Source: Nostoc linckia z4
Lineage (GTDB): Bacteria; Cyanobacteriota; Cyanobacteriia; Cyanobacteriales; Nostocaceae
DNA length: 64,000 nt
Assembly: GCF_002608075.1 (NCBI RefSeq)
Contig: NZ_LAHA01000002.1
Coordinates: 163,540 to 227,539 of the forward strand
Reading direction: 5' to 3'
In this document: positions 52,008-61,310 of the stretch, piece by piece
How positions within the stretch are numbered: position 1 is the stretch's first letter
Layout of the letters: each line of letters starts with the position of its first letter
Position numbers and translations under genes: made by a program
The notes under the pieces: generated by a model
Told to the model about the DNA's origin: nothing
Database searches by the model: none
What the model saw: only the letters and a program-made list of their open reading frames with translations

Positions 52008-54956
52008 CTAAAACCTATAACCACCTTTAATTTGCATATCAAATCCATTTTCACCAGTCCCAATTAGAGATTCTATAAAAACATTATTATCTGGAAATTG
52101 ATGTCTAAAAATTAATCCGTAATTTAAGCCAGATACTCGGCTATTTAAACCTACATTTCTTGTGGCATAATTTTTAATATAAGCACCAAGAGAAAAATTA
52201 GTACTGATTCTTTGTAAACCCTTTAATTCATAGAATAAATTTTCACCAAATTCGAGGTTTGCATTAATATTCAAACCAGTGCTAGTACTAAGTTCACCGC
52301 TAAAAAGTCCTAATAATTCACCATTACTATTTTCTTGAATAAAAGCGATGGCAGGGGCTAAAGAGAAACTTAAATATTTTTGTTGGCGATTAAAATAATA
52401 GCTTAAGACGGCGGAGAAAGGATTATTGGCGTTTGATGCACTATTCCAATTAATTTGTAATGACGGTACATGAGTATTGATAGCTACTGGTTTTTTATTG
52501 GCATCTAACTGGACGTGAGTTTTAATATAGTTAGCCAGAGCGCTAAAATATATACCTATAGCTGGTTCTGGTAATCCTAAATTATTATTAGAAACTCCTG
52601 GTGCTGATTGAGCATCTACATTAAACCAAGTTCCCAAGCTAGCGCTATAGTTTAAGTCACCACTGGAACCAGCTGCTAATAATTCCACTGAGGGTAAAGA
52701 CAGATAACCATTAAAACGGTTAAAACTCACACCTATGAGGTCAACTCTAGTCAGTTCAAAATAATCGAATGCCAAATCAAATGTCCGGACTGGTAGTGGC
52801 ACTATAGTATTATCTACAGAACTAAATTTTTGTACAAATTGTCTGCCTTGGGAGTTAGTTAAAATAACTTCAGTAGCACTAGATTCGTTAACAGGATCGA
52901 TGCCAGTATTATTTAAAGGAATTTGATTGCCAATGAAAGTCAAAGGGCCAAATCTTTCATTAGAAAGTCTCAGGGTTGAAAAGAATGTATCACCTGGATC
53001 TAAAAGTTGAATATCTCTTTCTAAAAATTGAACGGCGCGTTTGTGATTTCCTGTCCTCAGGGTCAATATATTAGAGTTATTGGGAGTAATTTTACTCTCA
53101 ATTGTCATATTCCCAGATACTTGTTCTAGGTTACTGGCTGCATTGGAATAAGCTAAAGTGCGATTCAGCCTGTTATTAATTAGTCTTCTTTGATTTGGTG
53201 TTGATTTTGTATTTAATTCAGCAAAATTGTCTCCGTTTTGAAATCTTTCTCGTGCTTCTGCTAAACTCTCGTCAAGATTGTCTATTTTAACAAAGTTAAA
53301 AATTCCACCTAATGCCAGTCCTAAAGTAGAATTAACTGTTTGTATACCATCAATACTAAAATCATTAAAATTAGCTGTAATTGAGAATCCTGGACTAGCA
53401 AAAACATTAGAATAATTGGCACTAATTTTTTCTGGATCGTATTGAATAATGGTGCGATTGTGAGGATAGCTAGCATATAATCTATGCCAATTAGAAGTTC
53501 TTTGTGGAGCCTGAGATAAAATTTCAAATTGGGGGTCTCTTTTGCCAAAAGAAACCCAAAATAAAGAATTTAAATAACTTAAATCTCTCTCAGTTTGTGT
53601 GAGGTAAGGGTTGACTGCTATATTTAATAAATCAGGGTTATCAAAACTACCCCGCTGAGCAATCTTAGCACCTGGTAATGAAGAAACAGGAGCAGTAAAA
53701 CCAAAGCCTTCACCTGTTAAAATATCGCCCCAAAAAATCCCAGCTGCTTCTAGAGCGGAATTAGGAATAATTTCGCCTAGTTGGAGTCTAACATTTCCAC
53801 CATCTAATAGAGGCTTTAAATTTGTAGTGGGAAAGGCTTGTAAAATTCGAGGGCTATTGGTAGCGTCTAATAAATCAAATAAAGCTCCGCCACCTTGACT
53901 ACTTAAAGTTGAACCACTACCAAGAATTGGGGTAGGATTTCTCAAAATTGTGACGTTAGGATCTTCAGGATTAACTCCGCTATTAATTATTACTCTACCA
54001 GCAGGTACTCCTTCAGGATTAATTATTTGTCCTGCTATAGAAACGATAGAAAAATTATCAACTCCAGCCTCACCCATTAATTCGTCGAAATTTACAGGTA
54101 AAGTATTCAGAGATTGTAAACCCCAAAATGCTTGGGTTGATGTCATATTTTGGGTACTATAGTTTTCAGAAGCTCTCCCTTGGTAAAGAATACCTGCTTG
54201 TGTACCTTTGGTTTCAATTACTAATCTATTGTTATCGAGAACCCAGTAAAACTGGTCAGATTCGGGGAATTTTCCGTAGGTAAATTTTTCAATAATTTCA
54301 TTATCTTCAGAAAATCTGATACTTAAATCTGTATCGATGTAATTTTCGTCTTTATTTGGTTTAAATAATTGAGGTTTAAAAGTCAGGTTATCTGTAGGGT
54401 TAGTAATCCAAGGGTATCTATTGGCACTGGAACTCAGAGCGTCAAGAATTATTTTCTTTTGGATTACTTGTTGCTGTTTTTTTGTTCGACGTAGTTTTTG
54501 GATTAGTAGTTGTTGCTGGAGAGTATATGGTTTTGCTGGATTTGAATTTGATGGTTGAATTATATCTGGTTGGGGTTTTTCTTCATTTTCTGCGGGTGGT
54601 TTGGCAGGGTTATCTTTATATTCTTCAATTGGGATAACATCAGCTATAATTAATTTGGGTAATTTTTTTGGCTTTTCTAAATTAGATTGAAATTTCTTTA
54701 AAGCTCGTTTTAAAATTTGTTGATTTTGTGAGCTATTTATTCGATCGGTTGTGATTAATAAACTGTTGTGATTATTTGTTAAATCAACATTATTTTGACT
54801 ATTTACATTGGTGGCGATCGCAGATATTTCAATACATATAATACTGTAAAAAAATGTCGAGGATAACAAATATATCCCCAGAATTTTTACTTTTTTTTTG
54901 AATCTCATTAGGGAGATATTGCTAATTGTCTGACTTGATTTTTTCAAGGATTTCAC
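52008..54956 (-). CDS. Large predicted outer-membrane beta-barrel protein
   Basis: 982 residues from a GTG at 54956; an ATG at 54908 begins closer to the signal-like helix (KILGIYLLSSTFFYSIICIEI). After it come a basic/Pro-rich spacer (KPPAENEEKPQPDI, LRRTKKQQQVIQKK), a soluble part with QFYWVLDNNRLVIETKGTQ and VRLQLGEIIPNSALEAAGIFWGD, and a long stretch of alternating strand-like text (FNRFNGYLSLPSVELLAAGS, PFSAVLSYYFNRQQKYLSFSL) ending MQIKGGYRF. A C-terminal aromatic strand ending in F is a hallmark of outer-membrane barrels. I do not recognise a named family. Together with the two small secreted paralogues it may form an export or surface-assembly unit, by neighbourhood only. Confidence 0.65.
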   Translation of the reverse strand: MKSLKKSSQTISNISLMRFKKKVKILGIYLLSSTFFYSIICIEISAIATNVNSQNNVDLTNNHNSLLITTDRINSSQNQQILKRALKKFQSNLEKPKKLPKLIIADVIPIEEYKDNPAKPPAENEEKPQPDIIQPSNSNPAKPYTLQQQLLIQKLRRTKKQQQVIQKKIILDALSSSANRYPWITNPTDNLTFKPQLFKPNKDENYIDTDLSIRFSEDNEIIEKFTYGKFPESDQFYWVLDNNRLVIETKGTQAGILYQGRASENYSTQNMTSTQAFWGLQSLNTLPVNFDELMGEAGVDNFSIVSIAGQIINPEGVPAGRVIINSGVNPEDPNVTILRNPTPILGSGSTLSSQGGGALFDLLDATNSPRILQAFPTTNLKPLLDGGNVRLQLGEIIPNSALEAAGIFWGDILTGEGFGFTAPVSSLPGAKIAQRGSFDNPDLLNIAVNPYLTQTERDLSYLNSLFWVSFGKRDPQFEILSQAPQRTSNWHRLYASYPHNRTIIQYDPEKISANYSNVFASPGFSITANFNDFSIDGIQTVNSTLGLALGGIFNFVKIDNLDESLAEARERFQNGDNFAELNTKSTPNQRRLINNRLNRTLAYSNAASNLEQVSGNMTIESKITPNNSNILTLRTGNHKRAVQFLERDIQLLDPGDTFFSTLRLSNERFGPLTFIGNQIPLNNTGIDPVNESSATEVILTNSQGRQFVQKFSSVDNTIVPLPVRTFDLAFDYFELTRVDLIGVSFNRFNGYLSLPSVELLAAGSSGDLNYSASLGTWFNVDAQSAPGVSNNNLGLPEPAIGIYFSALANYIKTHVQLDANKKPVAINTHVPSLQINWNSASNANNPFSAVLSYYFNRQQKYLSFSLAPAIAFIQENSNGELLGLFSGELSTSTGLNINANLEFGENLFYELKGLQRISTNFSLGAYIKNYATRNVGLNSRVSGLNYGLIFRHQFPDNNVFIESLIGTGENGFDMQIKGGYRF

Positions 54957-55287
54957 AGTAAAAGATGTTGGGAACTCAAAGTATTTGACATTGACTAATG
55001 TCGGAAATAAATCATTATTTAATACTTAAATTTCTAATTTATTTTTGGTTTCTGTGGTTCGATGCACTCAACAGCGTTTCGGTAGATGTAGATAGTTCAA
55101 AAGCAAATTATTTTATTCTCTTTACAAAGAATAAAAGGGGACTCAGCAGATTTACTGCAACAAGAGTGTAATTCTCGAACAAAAATTCAACCTCAGCAAA
55201 ATCACCAAAGCTCAAAAATTGAGTTATTTTTTAGCCGTATAAATACGTAATTTAAAGATATTAAGTTAAAAAAGTGGAGTAAAAAAC
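54957..55287. other. Divergent intergenic region
   Basis: 331 bases between the outer-membrane gene (-) and the sensor kinase (+). AT-rich with no strong repeat; promoters for both must lie here. GTGGAG 10 bases before the kinase ATG is its ribosome-binding site. Confidence 0.45.
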
Positions 55288-56775
55288 ATGTTTCAAGCTA
55301 CTCGCCGCCGTCTTGCGATTTGGTACACTGCGGTAACTGCGGTATTACTACTACTATTTGCAAGTGGCATTTATTTATACGTCCGCAGTACACTGATTGA
55401 GCGAATTGACGATACCCTCAACCATGTAGTGGAAATAGTAGAACGATGTCTAACAACAAGCCCTTGTGCGTCTAGACTCATAATTGAGCCAGTCAATTCC
55501 GACGCTGATAAATTTCGCATTAATGTAGAGGCGAGTTTTCCTGACAATGCCGACAGCGTAGAAGATGACCACATTGACCTAGAATGGTTTAGCCCCACAG
55601 GTGAATTACTTTGGTCAACACTATCCGAACCTTTAAATATTCCCATTCATGGCAACCGCACTGGTGAAACTGTCCGTGTAGTCAAGGGAAAAAGTGAGAC
55701 AGAGAAAACAGAAGATCGTAAACTCCTAACTCCTAACTCCTCACTCCTAACTCCCAACTCCCCACTCTTATTGCGACAAGTCACACAACGGGTGGAAGTG
55801 GGACGGCAAGTATTAGGATATCTGCGTGTCAGCCATCCTTGGTTTGAAGTTACTAAGCCGAGTCGTGAATTTATTTTTGATTTGGCGCTGGGTATTGGGT
55901 TAATGCTGGTTTCTGTGGGAGCAAGTGGCTGGTTTCTTTCAGGTAAAGCTATGGAACCAGTGGGTGAGTCATATCAGCGTCTCAAACAATTTACTGCTGA
56001 TGCTTCTCATGAACTGAGAAGTCCCATCACTTTGATTCAAACTAATGTGCAAGTCGCCCTTGCTGACTTGGAATTAGCAGAAGCACAAACTACTGCTTCT
56101 TTGCAATATCGCCAGCAGTTAAAGATAGTGGAACGGTTAACACAGCGTTTGGGTAGGTTAGTCAACGATTTACTTTTTCTCGCAAGACAAGATAGTGGTA
56201 TTAGCAAAGATGCCTTTGCACCTTGTCCGTTGGATGCTTTGTTGATGGAAGTACTTGAAGAACAACAACTGTTATTTCCAGAAAAACAAATAGCCTTGAC
56301 TCTACACTTAGTCGATCCTCCCGCTTCGGAAACTAGCCAGAAATTACTAGAAAATTGGTTTACCCTCGTGGGTAATTGGGATCAATTGGTGCGACTGTTC
56401 ACAAATTTGATTACCAATGCCTTGCATTACACACCAGCAGGGGGACAGGTAAAAGTCGAATTGGCACGCATAGAGGGAATAAATCGGGTTTCTGGACGAC
56501 GTTATACTGGCAGCCAGTTGCAAGTTAAAGTCAGTGATACTGGAGTGGGAATTCCACCAGAAGCACTACCGCGCTTGTTTGACCGCTTTTATCGGGTAGA
56601 CCCTGCACGTACTCATACTGGGAATAAAGCTACTGCCAGTGTTACTGGTTCAGGATTAGGATTAGCGATCGCTGCTGCCATTGTCGAACATCACCAGGGT
56701 CACATTCAAGTTGAAAGCACCCAAGGCATTGGCACCACCTTCACCGTGACTTTACCAATAACTCTGGAGTCTTAA
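55288..56775 (+). CDS. Membrane sensor histidine kinase, orphan
   Basis: 495 residues: membrane helix 9-30, a periplasmic domain of about 170 residues with CLTTSPCASRLI, a second helix near 200-222, then the kinase core with H-box FTADASHELRSPITLIQTNVQV, N box LFTNLITNALHYTPAGG, G1 VSDTGVGIP and G2 GSGLGLAIAAAI. It resembles the RppB/NrsS group of cyanobacterial sensors, which respond to redox or metal, but the usual OmpR-type partner gene is missing on both sides. Within the periplasmic domain, residues encoded by 55721-55769 (LLTPNSSLLTPNSPLLL) come from seven AACTCCT-type heptamers, the same repeats that fill intergenic spacers. The frame stays open across them. Confidence 0.9.
   Translation: MFQATRRRLAIWYTAVTAVLLLLFASGIYLYVRSTLIERIDDTLNHVVEIVERCLTTSPCASRLIIEPVNSDADKFRINVEASFPDNADSVEDDHIDLEWFSPTGELLWSTLSEPLNIPIHGNRTGETVRVVKGKSETEKTEDRKLLTPNSSLLTPNSPLLLRQVTQRVEVGRQVLGYLRVSHPWFEVTKPSREFIFDLALGIGLMLVSVGASGWFLSGKAMEPVGESYQRLKQFTADASHELRSPITLIQTNVQVALADLELAEAQTTASLQYRQQLKIVERLTQRLGRLVNDLLFLARQDSGISKDAFAPCPLDALLMEVLEEQQLLFPEKQIALTLHLVDPPASETSQKLLENWFTLVGNWDQLVRLFTNLITNALHYTPAGGQVKVELARIEGINRVSGRRYTGSQLQVKVSDTGVGIPPEALPRLFDRFYRVDPARTHTGNKATASVTGSGLGLAIAAAIVEHHQGHIQVESTQGIGTTFTVTLPITLES
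55721..55769 (+). repeat. Heptamer repeat inside a sensor kinase gene
   Basis: Seven units of AACTCCT or one-base variants lie within the coding frame, giving the periplasmic segment LLTPNSSLLTPNSPLLL. The same heptamer occurs between genes at 9818-9858 and about 33296-33330. Forty-nine bases are not a multiple of three, so flanking bases must also have changed for the frame to survive. Confidence 0.85.
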
Positions 56776-57139
56776 GGATACTCCAAAAAATAAATTATTC
56801 GGATTAAAGGGTTGAATGTTGACTGTTAACGGTTCATAGTCAACACTCAACAATAGTAAATTTGAGTTTTTCAGCCTTCAGAAGTAAGTTTTATGTCCAA
56901 AAAATATGATTTTCAAGTCTAGAGTTAGATGTAAAACACATAAATTATTTATTAATTTAAAAATGTAATTACTTTAGAACTCAAAATTCAAAAGTCAGAG
57001 TTGCTAAATAACTATGATTACATACCTAATTAATATACTTGTCTCGCTAAAATCCTGACAAATCGTGAAATTTGAGTTCTAAATTTTTACATTTAAAATT
57101 TTTCAAATCAGATAATCCAATTATTTTCAGGAGTTAATA
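56776..57139. other. Intergenic region
   Basis: 364 bases, beginning with TGTTGACTGT-type repeats (56818-56850) and then AT-rich. No gene is seen. It must hold the promoter of the secreted protein at 57140, whose ribosome-binding site CAGGAG is clear. Confidence 0.45.
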
Positions 57140-57844
57140 ATGGTTAATAATTCTGCAATTTTCCGCAAATCTGCTGAATTTTTAGGTGCTATTTGCGGAG
57201 GACTACTAATCACCTTGCCAGCGATTCCTCAAGTACTGGCACAGCAATCTACTCCTCGCGTTAATCCTTGTCCTAGTATTTTTTACGAAGAACCACATAA
57301 CTCTCGCGTTGTAGTACCCCAAGGATGTCCTCCCAACGCGTTAACCCAAAGACTAGCAGCCCAAGGACTTCTCCCCGTCCCTGCGACTCCATCACCAGAA
57401 CAAGCAAGATTGGGTGTAGGTGGAGAAGAACCTCCAGTACCACCACAACCAGGTGCTGTACCACCAGCCCCGGTTCCTCCAACCCAAGGACAAGTACCTC
57501 CAGTACCAGTACAATCACGACAAGCCCCTAGTGCTAGAATTGCACTGGCAAATGGTAGAGTTAACGTCAGATTGGTGAATGACACTGCGGCCAATATAAC
57601 TTACCAAGTTATTGGCGATACCGCACCGCGATCGCTAGCAGGTAAATCCGATGTCACACTCCAAGGTCTAAGCGCACCAGTAACAGTAACATTTGAACGA
57701 GAAGATGGCGGACAACTGACGGTAACTCCACAACCTTCATCAGAAGCAGGAAACTTGGAAGTTACATTTAATGAAGCGACGGATGCAACGCAAGGCAGAA
57801 GTGCTATGAGAATCGAACCAAGCGGTTCAGTGTTTTTGAATTAA
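57140..57844 (+). CDS. Secreted Pro-rich protein of unknown function
   Basis: 234 residues: a signal peptide (about 1-36, cleavage after VLA), a Cys-containing segment (NPCPSIFYEEPHNSRVVVPQGCPPNALT), a Pro/Gln/Val-rich linker at about 85-135 (VPPQPGAVPPAPVPP) and a C-terminal beta-rich domain (ARIALANGRVNVRLVNDTAANITYQVIG, VTFEREDGGQLTVTP). The C-terminal half reads as a small conserved cyanobacterial domain, but I cannot name it. The two Cys may form a disulfide. Envelope location is inferred from the signal and linker. It stands alone, followed by a MITE-like element. Confidence 0.75.
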   Translation: MVNNSAIFRKSAEFLGAICGGLLITLPAIPQVLAQQSTPRVNPCPSIFYEEPHNSRVVVPQGCPPNALTQRLAAQGLLPVPATPSPEQARLGVGGEEPPVPPQPGAVPPAPVPPTQGQVPPVPVQSRQAPSARIALANGRVNVRLVNDTAANITYQVIGDTAPRSLAGKSDVTLQGLSAPVTVTFEREDGGQLTVTPQPSSEAGNLEVTFNEATDATQGRSAMRIEPSGSVFLN

Positions 57845-57920
57845 AAGAGAATTCAGTGGGGGACTTAAACCCAGCACTGATGCAAGAATGCTGGGCTAAC
57901 TGCGGTAAATCCAAAATCCA

Positions 57921-58113
57921 TAGGACTTACGCACAGGTAACGGAAAAACGTAGACGCATTAGCGAAGCGGTAGCGACGTTCGCGCAGCGTCTCGCAGAGA
58001 AGGAGCGTCAGCGGCTTGCCGCAGGCTACCGCGAAGGACGCATTCGCGCAGCGTCTCGTCAGAGAAGGACACAAAGGAATAATGGTTTCAGAGAGTTATT
58101 GCGTAAGTCCTAA
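57921..58113. mobile_element. MITE-like element with perfect 13-bp inverted ends
   Basis: TAGGACTTACGCA (57921-57933) is matched exactly in inverse at 58100-58112. The sequence ATCCAAAAT occurs just outside both ends (57909-57917 and 58113-58121), a possible target duplication. The interior is made of GC-rich palindromic segments (CGCGCAGCGTCTC appears twice, with AGCGAAGCGG and GGCTTGCCGCAGGC), typical repetitive sequence of Nostoc-type genomes. Open frames across it are artefacts. Confidence 0.75.
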
Positions 58114-58125
58114 TCCAAAATTCCT

Positions 58126-59202
58126 TTACCGTCTGAGCATTTTAGTCAGCTTATCCACCAGTAGCACTTCTTGTTTGCTGTCTTCTAATTTTCGTGCCAG
58201 TATAATCGCTCTTTCATAAAAGTTACGAGCAGTGGGGTAATTACCTAACTGCTCGTATAATTGAGCATAGGATTCAAAAGATTTTAATTCTTCTCGCACA
58301 TTTTGTAATTCTTTAGCGAGTATTAAACGCTCCTGTAATAAGTCAAAAGCCCGTTCGTGGCGACCAACACCACTGTGAACTGTAACTAAACCATCGATTG
58401 CCCTTAATTGATTGATGCGATCGCTATTAATTTTAGCAATCCGCATTGCTGCACCATAACTACCAATGGTATCTTGATAATTTCCCGCTGCTAAATAAGC
58501 ATCACCCAAATTATTTAAGGTATTTGCCTCACCAATGGTATCACCAGTTTGACGGCGATAAATTAAGGCATTTTCATATAATTTAATTGCTTTGTTATAA
58601 TCTCCCAACCTAGCTGCTACTAATCCCAAATTACTCAAAGATAGTCCTTGACCTTCAATATTTTTGACATTTTGAGCAATTGTAAATGCCTCTTGGGCAG
58701 TTTTACCAGCAGCAGCGAATTCTCCTTCTTGCAGTAGAAATGTAGTAATATTGTTCAGGACAAAAATCTGAGATTGAAAATCTTTAGTATCGCGAGCAAT
58801 GGCTAATCCTCGCCGTAAAGCATCTTCCGCTTCTTTTGAACTACCTAGCTGGATATAAGCTTTAGCAAGCAAATTATAAGTTAAACCTTGGGCTTTTAGG
58901 TCACCAATTGAATGATATAGTTCTAGGGCTTGCAAGCAGGAAGTAATTGTTTTGTTGGCATATCCAGAAGCGTATTGTTGTTCAGCGATACGCAACAAAC
59001 TGTCTGCTTCATCTCTTGATTGTCGCCCAACAGAACTATTTAAAGGACGGTGGAGTTGTTCGGTAATATCAACCGCACCCGCCGCTATGGGAGTCAGCAC
59101 AAAAGTAAACAATAAAAAGCCATACAAAAGTACTTGGTGATGAAAAATCGCAGTTACATCAACGTTTATCTTCTGCCTGGAAAATACAAGCTGTTGTCTC
59201 AT
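58126..59202 (-). CDS. Secreted/anchored TPR protein
   Basis: 358 residues: an N-terminal hydrophobic helix (FHHQVLLYGFLLFTFVLTPIAAGAV), so it is exported or membrane anchored, then six to seven TPR-like repeats of about 40 residues (ITSCLQALELYHSIGDLKAQGLTYNLLAKAY, AIKLYENALIYRRQTGDTIGEANTLNNLGDAY, ARNFYERAIILARKLEDSKQE). TPR stacks mediate protein binding. There is no catalytic domain. It may be co-transcribed with nothing: the sigma-like gene 59299 is upstream on the same strand with 96 bases between and no terminator visible. The partner is unknown. Confidence 0.82.
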   Translation of the reverse strand: MRQQLVFSRQKINVDVTAIFHHQVLLYGFLLFTFVLTPIAAGAVDITEQLHRPLNSSVGRQSRDEADSLLRIAEQQYASGYANKTITSCLQALELYHSIGDLKAQGLTYNLLAKAYIQLGSSKEAEDALRRGLAIARDTKDFQSQIFVLNNITTFLLQEGEFAAAGKTAQEAFTIAQNVKNIEGQGLSLSNLGLVAARLGDYNKAIKLYENALIYRRQTGDTIGEANTLNNLGDAYLAAGNYQDTIGSYGAAMRIAKINSDRINQLRAIDGLVTVHSGVGRHERAFDLLQERLILAKELQNVREELKSFESYAQLYEQLGNYPTARNFYERAIILARKLEDSKQEVLLVDKLTKMLRR

Positions 59203-59298
59203 AAAACTTACCCATCAAATTGCAGGCTTAAGTAGAAGGTCTAAAGTGAAGTTTTAAATTTAATTTGAAGACAACGAATACTCGCATTTATACGTAAG

Positions 59299-59928
59299 CT
59301 AAGCTGGAGAAAAATCTTCACCAAGATAAATAGCACGAATATCTGTAGGTAATTTGTCCTCTAGCATACGATAGCCTTCCTGAAGAAAATTGGCTACTTC
59401 GTTCGGGGCGATCGCTTCTCCTTCAGCTTGCAAATAAGCAGCAATTCTCGTGTCACTCCAATGAAAAGTTTGAGACATCAACACAATTAAGCGCAGAATT
59501 GGAGGTAATTGATCTAATGCTTGTTCTACATAACACCATAACGGCGGTGAAGTTGCTTCTAGAGAATAGTGAATTGCTTCTGTGGGTGGTACTTTAATCT
59601 CGTTTATACAAAAAGCAGTCATGTTAATTAACCAATTTTGCATGGTTAAAGCTTCTTGAGTGGATGCACCGCCACTTAAATTTAATCCACCGAGTTCATA
59701 GTAGATATGTCGCCAAGTGAGGGCGAACAGATAATCTGCTTGTACAGGCGATCGCGCCGAATGCCGAATTAAGGTATACACTATGGGGCTATAGCGGCAA
59801 AAAATCACTGTAAAATACTTGCCAGCATCAGGATACTGCTGAAACAGAGCCAGTAATTCATCGTCACTGTGATGAAACAGCGACTTAACCAGGGGGTGAT
59901 TAGCTTCAGGAAAAGAAGGAATTTGCAT
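59299..59928 (-). CDS. Sigma-70-like (ECF-type) protein
   Basis: 209 residues. The N-terminal part (ELLALFQQYPDAGKYFTVIFCRYSPIVYTLIRHSARSPVQADYLFALTWRHIYYEL) fits region 2 of ECF sigma factors and the C-terminal part (YVEQALDQLPPILRLIVLMSQTFHWSDTRIAAYLQAEGEAIAPNEVANFLQEGYRMLEDKLP) fits region 4 with its helix-turn-helix. A linker of about 40 residues connects them. The call is from layout and phrasing; the sequences are divergent, so promoter recognition is uncertain. No anti-sigma gene is adjacent. The TPR-protein gene follows after 96 bases on the same strand and could be a co-regulated partner. Confidence 0.65.
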   Translation of the reverse strand: MQIPSFPEANHPLVKSLFHHSDDELLALFQQYPDAGKYFTVIFCRYSPIVYTLIRHSARSPVQADYLFALTWRHIYYELGGLNLSGGASTQEALTMQNWLINMTAFCINEIKVPPTEAIHYSLEATSPPLWCYVEQALDQLPPILRLIVLMSQTFHWSDTRIAAYLQAEGEAIAPNEVANFLQEGYRMLEDKLPTDIRAIYLGEDFSPA

Positions 59929-60127
59929 CAGCCTTGAGATTGATAGTTGTTAAAAATAATTTTGGCAATTGCACTCTTGTAGTTAATCGCATAATATCTT
60001 GGTGTTGCTCAATTTGTAGCCCCAGACTCAGACTAGTTAAATATTGATAAACTAAAAAACAAGGACTTAATTTTAGTCTTAATCGACAATCATAAAAACC
60101 TCTACCTTATAGAATCCTTATTTGTTC

Positions 60128-60724
60128 ATGGTTATAGCAGTTAGCGCGATCTCATTCCTTTTCAGTCCCCTTACTTTAGCCTCCTTCTTGCCCTCCCTGC
60201 CTTTAGATAGCCTCTTCTCCACCCAAGGGATTATGGTAATGCTGTTGGCGGCTTACGCTGGTGCCATGTGGATGTTCCTCACCAGTGCGCCAAAAGTACA
60301 CACTGTGATGGTGTCAGATTTGGAGATTGCCCGACAGTTGTATGAAGGGCTGCTAGATTTACCAGCCGCTGAAGTGCCTTTGCACTACTACTACAACTAC
60401 GAACAAACCATAGGTGCAACTGGAATCGATCCGCTTTATATGTCTACCTCACCGAGTTTGTCTAGCAAAACGATGAATAACGGCAGTGAAGGACTGTGGT
60501 ATCAATTAAAGAAAAATACCCAGCTACACGTCATTACTGGTGCAAGTTTAGGTAGCAAAAATCAGCAACGTCATGTCTGCTTTGACCACGAATGCCTGGA
60601 AATGATTTTAATGCGAGTAGAAGTGCGCGGTTTAAAATTCAAAATTCGTAACAGCAAGCCCCTGAATTTTTTAGTCAAGGACTATGAAGGCCGGATTATT
60701 GAACTAGCTGAAGTAGCGAATTAG
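60128..60724 (+). CDS. Membrane-anchored VOC/glyoxalase-like protein
   Basis: 198 residues from the ATG at 60128; a TTG at 60122 is less likely. Two hydrophobic N-terminal segments (about 3-20 and 32-52) lead to a soluble domain beginning VHTVMVSDLEIARQLYEGLLDLPAAEVPLHYYYNYE, which has the opening beta-alpha signature of the vicinal oxygen chelate fold, and containing HVICF-type strands (QRHVCFDHECLEMILMRVEVRGLKFKIRN) and the end LVKDYEGRIIELAEV. VOC enzymes use a metal held by His/Glu; I cannot confirm all ligands here. It is a conserved cyanobacterial type without a known function. Confidence 0.7.
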   Translation: MVIAVSAISFLFSPLTLASFLPSLPLDSLFSTQGIMVMLLAAYAGAMWMFLTSAPKVHTVMVSDLEIARQLYEGLLDLPAAEVPLHYYYNYEQTIGATGIDPLYMSTSPSLSSKTMNNGSEGLWYQLKKNTQLHVITGASLGSKNQQRHVCFDHECLEMILMRVEVRGLKFKIRNSKPLNFLVKDYEGRIIELAEVAN

Positions 60725-60827
60725 TTCAGAATTCTGAATGTAATTAGTTGTATCTTAGAAAGAGTAGGGTGTGTTGTCGCGCAGCGCAACGCACCATTTT
60801 AATATAGGTGTAAATCAAGTGGAAAAA

Positions 60828-61283
60828 ATGCATACATATCACCTATATGAAACAGATTTCTATGCTTGGACGCAAGAGCAAGTTAGCTTGCTCAAAAATC
60901 AAGAATGGGAACAATTAGATACCGTTAATTTGATTGAAGAAATTGAAACTTTGGGCAGAAGAGAACGGCAAGAATTAAGAAATCGGCTAGGAGTATTACT
61001 AGGACATTTGCTCAAATGGCAATTTCAACCTGAAAAACGTACCAATAGCTGGTTAGGTACAATTCGAGAACAACGCGTTCAAATCAAGCTACTTTTGCAA
61101 GACAGCCCTAGTTTAAAACCCTATCTTGATGAAGCTTTCCTCACTGTTTATGAACTAGGTTTGGCTTTGGCGATTCGAGAAACTGAGTTAGATGAAAATG
61201 TTTTTCCAGAACTCTGCCCTTATACTTTAGATGAAACCTTGAATCCTGAATTCCTACCAAATTTAAATCGGGTTGATGAGTAA
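60828..61283 (+). CDS. DUF29 family protein
   Basis: 151 residues from the ATG at 60828; the longer frame from 60771 runs through a repeat and is rejected. The DUF29 signature is clear: YETDFYAWTQEQVSLLKNQEWEQLDTVNLIEEIETLGRRERQELRNRLGVLLGHLLKWQFQPEKR, then WLGTIREQRVQIKLLLQDSPSLKPYLDE and a YELGLALAIRETEL helix. DUF29 proteins are very numerous in cyanobacteria, helical, and of unknown function; some lie near toxin-antitoxin or mobile genes. Upstream (60765-60796) is a half copy of the TAGGGTG element. Confidence 0.85.
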   Translation: MHTYHLYETDFYAWTQEQVSLLKNQEWEQLDTVNLIEEIETLGRRERQELRNRLGVLLGHLLKWQFQPEKRTNSWLGTIREQRVQIKLLLQDSPSLKPYLDEAFLTVYELGLALAIRETELDENVFPELCPYTLDETLNPEFLPNLNRVDE

Positions 61284-61310
61284 GCGAGTAATTATTTTAA
61301 TACTATTTTT

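Noticed and set aside
57856..58113. Basic Arg-rich 85-codon frame after the secreted Pro-rich gene
   Set aside because: It lies across the MITE-like element and its GC palindromes; the text is a translation of the repeats.
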